From Solirubrobacterales bacterium (GTDB lineage Bacteria > Actinomycetota > Thermoleophilia > Solirubrobacterales > Solirubrobacteraceae), in assembly GCA_947474595.1 (NCBI GenBank), contig CANJIV010000001.1, positions 1-64,000 of the forward strand: DNA of 64,000 nt. The letters run 5' to 3'. A program made the translations under genes and the position numbers. The notes beneath the pieces were generated by a model. That model saw nothing but the letters and a program-made list of their open reading frames with translations, did no database searches and had not been told where the DNA came from. Numbering within the stretch: position 1 is the stretch's first letter; each line of letters begins with the position of its first letter. This document shows, piece by piece, positions 58,830-64,000 of the stretch.

Positions 58830-58851
58830 CTCCAACTAATGATCGTTGGAG
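58830..58851. repeat. Inverted repeat CTCCAAC-N8-GTTGGAG
   Basis: Perfect 7-bp arms in the 198-nt gap between the MFS exporter and the PucR-type regulator. It could be a weak terminator for the MFS gene or an operator for the regulator. Nothing else is recognised in this gap. Confidence 0.45.
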
Positions 58852-58983
58852 TTCTCCACAAGCGATACCGTCGCCGCAGACTACCGATTAGCAGCCAGCC
58901 GCGCTTCGTACGAGTGCCACCAACCCTAAGTGGCAGCTTGTGATGTCGACACCTAAAGAGACTCGGCGCGGCTGTGCCCCAGC

Positions 58984-60414
58984 CTAATCGGCGTTGTGGC
59001 TGGGAATATCCCGTGGGATACACAGCGCAATGACTACCGCCACGGCCGCGATCGCGGCCGATAAGAAAAACGCGTTTACGTAGGCTTGTTCGGTCGGCAG
59101 AGAGCTGCCAGTGATCGCGCCAGCGTCGAGGACGGCGGTAACCACCGTCGTGCCAAACGCTGCGCCAACCAGGCGCATGACTGTATTGATGCCACTCGCA
59201 ATACCAACTTCTTCTTTTGGTACGGCCGTGATTACCAGCATCGACATACCAGCTAGTGAGAGCGCAATCCCGATGCCGAGTACCGTAACGCCGCCGAGCA
59301 GCTGAACCGCTGAACCATGGTCGAGCGCTAGTAGAACAAACGCAACCAGCACCGTTGTGATCCCAATCAGAAACACAGACCGAAAACCAATCCGCCTTCC
59401 AAGTGCACCAACTACTGGTGTGGCAACGAAAATCATCCCAACCATCGGTAACGTGACAAGACAGGAATCTGTCAGCGAAAGACCTAGTCCGTAGCCGGTA
59501 TCTGTCGACGTCTGGGCGAGCCGTGGGACCAGAACATAGGCGCTAAACATTGCGATACCGCTGACCAGGCTAGCCAGATTGGTCGCGAGCACAGTGCGGC
59601 TGCGCATGACGCGCATGTTGATCAGCGCATCGGTGACCCGCAGCTGGACCGCGACGAAGACGACTAATACGACAGCGCCGCCAATCAAACAGACGAGCGT
59701 CGCCGGCGAGGTCCAGCCCCAGAGATTTCCCTTTGAAAATCCCAGCAGTACCCCGGCTAGCCCGAGTGAAAGTAGGGCTGCTCCGGCCCAGTCGATCGCT
59801 TTGCGCTCACGCGCAGGAGACGGCGGGACGATTGTCCAGCTTGCCAGCGCGCCCGGCAGTGCCATCACGAGTAGGCCCCAAAATATCCACGACAGATCGC
59901 CGTTGTCGATGATGATTCCTGCCAACAACAAGCCGGCCGCTGCGCCGCCGCCGAACATGCCCGAGACCAGCGCTACCCCGAACCCGCGGCGCTCAGGCGG
60001 AAACTCATCGTGAATAATCCCAAACGCCAGTGGGAACGCACCGCCTGCGACCCCCTGCAATACACGTCCGGCAATAAGCACCTCAACCGATGGCGCGACC
60101 GCGCAGACGACCGAACCAAGGCTGAAGATAAGCATTACCCAGCCCAGGACACGTCCTTTGCCAAGTACATCGCCCAACTTGCCTGCCAGCGGCGCACAGA
60201 CAGAAGCCGAGATTAGATAGGCCGTCACAGTCCACGAAGCCGTCGCCGCCGTCGCCCCAAAAGACCGGGAGATCTCCGGCAGCGCGGCGATCACCGTAGT
60301 TTGGGCTACCGAGAAGCAGAGCGCGGCGACCAGCAGAACGCTGAGCAGCGGCCCAAAAGACCGTGCTTTGTCTGAAGTGACCACGCCCCCCGTCACAGCG
60401 GGGGCCAGTGCCAT
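58984..60414 (-). CDS. MFS exporter, DHA2/EmrB-like
   Basis: Major facilitator of 476 aa with about 14 predicted helices. Markers: SWTVTAYLISASVCAPLAGKLGDVLGKG (motif A, quoted in part as GKLGDVLGKGR) and the helix-5 motif region ALVSGMFGGGAAAGLLLAGI. The 14-helix DHA2 group usually exports drugs or lipophilic compounds. It starts 3 nt after livF on the same strand, so it may belong to the liv operon; a functional link to amino-acid transport is not obvious. Confidence 0.88.
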   Translation of the reverse strand: MALAPAVTGGVVTSDKARSFGPLLSVLLVAALCFSVAQTTVIAALPEISRSFGATAATASWTVTAYLISASVCAPLAGKLGDVLGKGRVLGWVMLIFSLGSVVCAVAPSVEVLIAGRVLQGVAGGAFPLAFGIIHDEFPPERRGFGVALVSGMFGGGAAAGLLLAGIIIDNGDLSWIFWGLLVMALPGALASWTIVPPSPARERKAIDWAGAALLSLGLAGVLLGFSKGNLWGWTSPATLVCLIGGAVVLVVFVAVQLRVTDALINMRVMRSRTVLATNLASLVSGIAMFSAYVLVPRLAQTSTDTGYGLGLSLTDSCLVTLPMVGMIFVATPVVGALGRRIGFRSVFLIGITTVLVAFVLLALDHGSAVQLLGGVTVLGIGIALSLAGMSMLVITAVPKEEVGIASGINTVMRLVGAAFGTTVVTAVLDAGAITGSSLPTEQAYVNAFFLSAAIAAVAVVIALCIPRDIPSHNAD

Positions 60415-60417
60415 CGT

Positions 60418-61191
60418 TTAGACGGTCGGTACTTGTGGATCCGGAGGCGTCTGAGCACCGCCGGCATCAAGCCCGAGATATGCCTTGCGTACCCGTGGGT
60501 CCTTGGCGATCTCGTCTGCGGGACCCTCCATCGAAACACGCCCGCGCTCGAGCACGTAGGCGCGATCAGCCATCTGGAGAGTGAGTAGAACATTCTGCTC
60601 AACAATCAAGATAGTGACACCGGATGCGCGCAGCTTTTCAAGCGTCTCAAAGGTCTCTTTGATGATCAGCGGAGCCAGCCCCAAAGACGGTTCATCGAGC
60701 ATTAGCACGCTAGGACGCGCCATCAAGGCACGGCCAAGGGCAACCATCTGACGCTGGCCGCCGCTCAGGCTGGAAGCCTTTTGGCCAAGGCGCTCCTTAA
60801 GGATCGGGAAGAGCTCGAAAACGCGCTCGAGATCTTCTTGGCGGTTGGACTTCGGTTGGGTATAGCCGCCAAGAAAGAGGTTCTCTCTGACGGTCATCGA
60901 GTCAAAGAGTTGACGGCCTTCGGGAACTAGGACCACCTGGCGGCGGGTAATTGATTCAGGCGAGTTTCCCGTGATATCAACGCCGTGAGCTTCGATCGCT
61001 CCTGATGTCGGGCGCAACAGGCCCATGATCGTCTTAAGCAGTGTGCTCTTTCCAGCTCCATTAGCGCCAAGGATCGCAACAATCTCGCCTTCGGCGATAT
61101 CGACCGAGACGTCTCGTAAGACTGTCACGACGCCGTAGCCGCTAGTTACTCCCTTAATGCTTAGCGATGGAGTTCCATTGGAGCTGCTCAT
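60418..61191 (-). CDS. livF: Branched-chain amino-acid ABC transporter ATPase LivF
   Basis: ATPase of 257 aa. Walker A GANGAGKST, signature LSGGQRQMVALGRAL, Walker B VLMLDEPSLGLAP and switch residue ILIVEQNV (Gln instead of Asp/His region as usual in LivF). The SPESITRRQVVLVPEGRQLF segment is diagnostic of LivF. Its ATG overlaps the stop of the fused LivHMG gene by 4 nt. Confidence 0.93.
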   Translation of the reverse strand: MSSSNGTPSLSIKGVTSGYGVVTVLRDVSVDIAEGEIVAILGANGAGKSTLLKTIMGLLRPTSGAIEAHGVDITGNSPESITRRQVVLVPEGRQLFDSMTVRENLFLGGYTQPKSNRQEDLERVFELFPILKERLGQKASSLSGGQRQMVALGRALMARPSVLMLDEPSLGLAPLIIKETFETLEKLRASGVTILIVEQNVLLTLQMADRAYVLERGRVSMEGPADEIAKDPRVRKAYLGLDAGGAQTPPDPQVPTV

Positions 61192-64000
61192 ACTGGCACC
61201 ACCCCAAGATATGCGTCGATAACGGTCTGGTCATTGCCGACTTCGCTTGGCGATCCCTCTGAGATCTTCCTGCCACTTTCAAGAACAACGATGTGGTCGG
61301 CGATAGACATCACCATCCCCATGTCGTGCTCAACGAGCAGCACCGCAATGCCAGCGTTTGCGATTTCACGGATTGTGATTGCTAGGGCCCTAGTCTCGGC
61401 CCCATCGAGGCCGGCAGCCGGCTCGTCAAGGAGCATCACCGTCGGCTCAGTTGCCAACGCTCTGGCAAGCTCTGCAATCCGCTGCTTGCCGGTCGTGAGA
61501 GAGACGGCGAGGGTGTCGGCGTCGTCTTCAAGCCCTAGATAGGCAAGCCACGCGAGCGCCTGCTCACGTGCTTCGACTTCGTCACGGCGAGCGCGCGGAG
61601 TGCGTAGGGCTGCGCCTGTAAGCCAGGCGCGACTGCCGTATCGGTCTCGCGCCAACATCACCGTCTCGAGAACCGTCATTCCGTCAAAAAGACGCGGCGT
61701 CTGGAAGGTTCGAGCTAGGCCGAGTTGGGCAATATCCTTGGAACGAAGTCCTACGACTGGCCGACCCATGACCCCGACCGCCCCATCGCTTGGCAATAGG
61801 GTTCCTGCGAGCATGTTAATAACGGTTGTCTTACCAGCGCCGTTGGGGCCGATCAGCGCTGTGATGTACCCCGGACGTAACGAGAACGAGAGGTCGCTGA
61901 CCGCAGCCAAGCTGCCGAAACGCTTTGTAAGTCCTTCGACTACTACCAGAGCTGTCTCCGAGCGCAGAGGCTCCGCCGACTGCGTCGCGCTCTTTCCTCG
62001 CAGAGGCGGCGATCCAGCCTCGGCGATGTGGGGTTCGAGATCGGCGCTTACCCCAACAGAGGATTCGCCACCGTCACCGCCTTCTCCGCGGCCACGTTGC
62101 AAACGATCCCCAATCAACCGTGGTATCGACACAAGGCCCTTTTTAAATACAAGCACGAAGAGAACCAAGAGCAGGCCTGAGAATACAACCTCCCACATTG
62201 AGGCATCTCCGCCTAGTCCGGTTGCGATGTTCTGGCGAATCAAGTACTGCAGGGCGCCGACTACAACGGCACCGACCGCCCCTCCAAATGGAGATATTAC
62301 GCCACCGACTACGACGAATGTGACAAGGTCGATGGTGAGCTTAACTCCCCAGCTATCTGGGGAAGCGTACTGAAGGTAGTAGGTCCACAACACGCCTGCC
62401 ACGCCAGCCATGGCCGCGCTGAGCACAAAGACTTTGAGCTTTAGGCGCCAAGCGTTTAGTCCGATGCTCTCAGCGGCCTCTTGGTCGATACCAATCGCTC
62501 GCAGATCTCTACCCATTCGGGACTTCCAGACGTTACGCGCGATTAACAACATAACTGCCAAGATTCCCAAACTGAGTAGGAAAAAGTCCTTTGGCTCCTC
62601 AATCGTCAATCCGAAGATTTCAAACGGCGAAACCCCTTGGACGCCTTGGTTGCCGTGTGTCAGATCCTTCTGGCGCGCCACAAAAACGAGCGCAATCACG
62701 AGTATCGCCAACGTTGCCAGGGCTAGATTGAGCCCTTCTAAGCGCAGCGTCAACCAACCGATCGCAAAGCCAACCGCTACGGAGAGTGCGACCGCCACCA
62801 GCAGGGCTGCAAATGGGTTCCAGCCGTGGTCGGCGGTAAGGATCGCCGCGGTATATCCACTGATTAGGACGAAAACTGCCTGGCCGAGGCTGAACTGATT
62901 GGTTAGCCCCATTACCAGCCCTAGGCCAGTTGCTGCCATCGCTGCTAGCAAGATGAAGACCGCGGCGTCAAGCATGCCAATGTCGTCGGTAAGCATCGGG
63001 AAGAAAGCGGCCAGCACCAAAAGGATTGCCGGCAGCATCATCATGAAAGTCGGGCGTCTGTGCATCAGCGCCTTAAGGCGTCCGCCGACATGGATCGACG
63101 ATCCGTCGTGGCCGATAGATTTCGTTCGCACGTAGTCCTCGACCGCGTGAACTCGGGCCTTGATCTGCTCGCGCAACTCAGGCGCGTCTTCTGACCCAGC
63201 ACTAGAGGCACGGCGGCCCTTAATGGCGCGCGAGATCGTGCCGTCTTCACCAAAGTAATCGCGCACCAAAAGGTAGACGATCAGAGTGCCGTAGACGATC
63301 GCTTGGCGGTAGTCAGAAGATATAAGGCCTGCTGATACTGACTCCACCACGCCGAGTGCGAGTCCAGCTAGGACCGCCTTTACGGGGCTATCAAAGCCCG
63401 CCAAGGCCGCCGCAATGAAGCCGATAAGTCCAACTGTGACGCCACTGTCCCACTTAACGAGCGTGGTGGATACCGAGACCGTGGCAATCAGTCCGCAGAG
63501 GGCTCCGGCAATCGCAAACGATGCCATCGAGGTCGTCCCGATCCGGATGCCAGTCAGGCGAGCGGCAACTGGGTTAATCGCACTTGCCCGCATCGCACGG
63601 CCGATGTTGGTCTTTGTGAAAAGGAGCGTAATCAGCACCAAAGCAACCGCCGTGGATAGATAAATCCACTTGACTTCGTTAGCGAGACTTGCTCCTAGAA
63701 ACTTAAAGAGGCCAGCCTCAAACGGTGGTGCACTGCGTACGTCCTCTTGCCAAATAAGCAACACGGCACCTCGAATGACAACACCAACACCAAGGCTGGC
63801 GATCACAAGGCCCAGTGCGCCGACCTTGCCCCGCACAGGCGCTACGGTAAGACGTTCCTGCACAACTGCGATCGCTGCGACGCCTACGACGGCTACCACT
63901 GCGGCTAACCAAATTGGCCAAGAATCAGCCAACGTGACTGCTGTGATCATTCCGCCGAGCATCACGTACTCACCGGTAGCGAAGTTAAATACTCCGGTCA
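61188..64000 (-). CDS. LivH-LivM-LivG fusion, branched-chain amino-acid ABC transporter (5' end outside window)
   Basis: At least 937 codons in one frame, open to the window edge. In order: LivH permease (visible from GVFNFATGEYVMLGG, the usual early LivH motif, to about 250), a charged cytosolic linker (about 250-310), LivM permease (about 310-630, with GLTNQFSLGQAVF), a second linker, and a LivG ATPase (Walker A GPNGAGKTT, LTTGKQRIAELARAL, VMLLDEPAAGLDG, VLLVEHDMGM). Normally these are three proteins. The fusion supplies both permeases and one ATPase; LivF is separate. Ligand could be leucine-type amino acids, amides or urea. The binding lipoprotein at 19.4 kb is a candidate partner. Confidence 0.9.
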   Translation of the reverse strand, partial: TGVFNFATGEYVMLGGMITAVTLADSWPIWLAAVVAVVGVAAIAVVQERLTVAPVRGKVGALGLVIASLGVGVVIRGAVLLIWQEDVRSAPPFEAGLFKFLGASLANEVKWIYLSTAVALVLITLLFTKTNIGRAMRASAINPVAARLTGIRIGTTSMASFAIAGALCGLIATVSVSTTLVKWDSGVTVGLIGFIAAALAGFDSPVKAVLAGLALGVVESVSAGLISSDYRQAIVYGTLIVYLLVRDYFGEDGTISRAIKGRRASSAGSEDAPELREQIKARVHAVEDYVRTKSIGHDGSSIHVGGRLKALMHRRPTFMMMLPAILLVLAAFFPMLTDDIGMLDAAVFILLAAMAATGLGLVMGLTNQFSLGQAVFVLISGYTAAILTADHGWNPFAALLVAVALSVAVGFAIGWLTLRLEGLNLALATLAILVIALVFVARQKDLTHGNQGVQGVSPFEIFGLTIEEPKDFFLLSLGILAVMLLIARNVWKSRMGRDLRAIGIDQEAAESIGLNAWRLKLKVFVLSAAMAGVAGVLWTYYLQYASPDSWGVKLTIDLVTFVVVGGVISPFGGAVGAVVVGALQYLIRQNIATGLGGDASMWEVVFSGLLLVLFVLVFKKGLVSIPRLIGDRLQRGRGEGGDGGESSVGVSADLEPHIAEAGSPPLRGKSATQSAEPLRSETALVVVEGLTKRFGSLAAVSDLSFSLRPGYITALIGPNGAGKTTVINMLAGTLLPSDGAVGVMGRPVVGLRSKDIAQLGLARTFQTPRLFDGMTVLETVMLARDRYGSRAWLTGAALRTPRARRDEVEAREQALAWLAYLGLEDDADTLAVSLTTGKQRIAELARALATEPTVMLLDEPAAGLDGAETRALAITIREIANAGIAVLLVEHDMGMVMSIADHIVVLESGRKISEGSPSEVGNDQTVIDAYLGVVPV

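Overview
The window comes from a bacterial chromosome of moderate GC content (high fifties by eye) and most resembles Actinomycetota. I would guess a Thermoleophilia/Solirubrobacterales-type lineage. The reasons are the rpoB and rpoC sequences, an S12 with an extended lysine-rich N-terminus, frequent GTG/TTG starts, and many genes whose start codon lies 6-7 nt after a TANNNT -10 box, which is the leaderless architecture common in this phylum. The lineage is inference. No phage, insertion sequence, CRISPR array or replication origin was seen.

Layout. 1-4.4 kb: 5' part of rpsL, then alanine dehydrogenase, an alpha/beta hydrolase, a lipoprotein, a DMT permease and a HAD-like protein, all lying between rpoC and rpsL, which are usually adjacent. 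4.4-19.3 kb: minus-strand information-processing block rpmG-secE-nusG-rplK-rplA-(L10 leader)-rplJ-rplL-terminator, then a formylglycine-generating enzyme (FGE) and an S53 peptidase wedged in front of rpoB-rpoC. 19.4-27.1 kb: a branched-chain amino-acid type binding lipoprotein and three tandem CSPAR-type sulfatases, the presumed clients of the FGE. 27-33.5 kb: DsbA-like protein, small membrane proteins, MFS exporter, DUF1295 protein, class III aminotransferase and a LysR regulator. 33.5-35.2 kb: a candidate C-rich-loop small RNA, type I DAHP synthase and FKBP. 35.3-38.3 kb: modCBA with a MerR/TOBE regulator. 38.4-42 kb: CFA synthase, aldo/keto reductase, tRNA-Tyr and the primary sigma factor with an unusual leader. 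42.3-48 kb: FolE2, PgsA, an ABC-2 exporter divergent from clpP, FAH-family protein and fatty-acid desaturase. 48-53.8 kb: NAD-linked molybdenum formate dehydrogenase operon with fdhD and mobA. 53.9-64 kb: CPA1 antiporter, membrane proteins, SDR, a PucR-type regulator, MFS exporter and a liv ABC system in which LivH, LivM and LivG are one polypeptide.

How the genes connect. Molybdate uptake (modABC), cofactor nucleotide transfer (mobA), sulfur transfer (fdhD) and the formate dehydrogenase subunits form one functional theme. FGE plus the three exported sulfatases form a second. The binding protein at 19.4-20.6 kb could serve the liv transporter at 60.4-64 kb.

Most interesting signals: (1) the rpoD/sigA 5' leader, where a 12-nt segment is perfectly complementary to the region containing the Shine-Dalgarno sequence and has a second, competing local partner; (2) a good promoter firing into three successive C-rich stem-loops upstream of DAHP synthase, possibly a 6C-type sRNA; (3) sulfatases 1 and 2, which share one frame separated by a single UAG, with no ATG/GTG/TTG available for the conserved signal peptide of sulfatase 2; (4) Tat-like signals on all three sulfatases in which the second arginine is replaced; (5) at least 13 probable leaderless promoters, which also decide several start codons.
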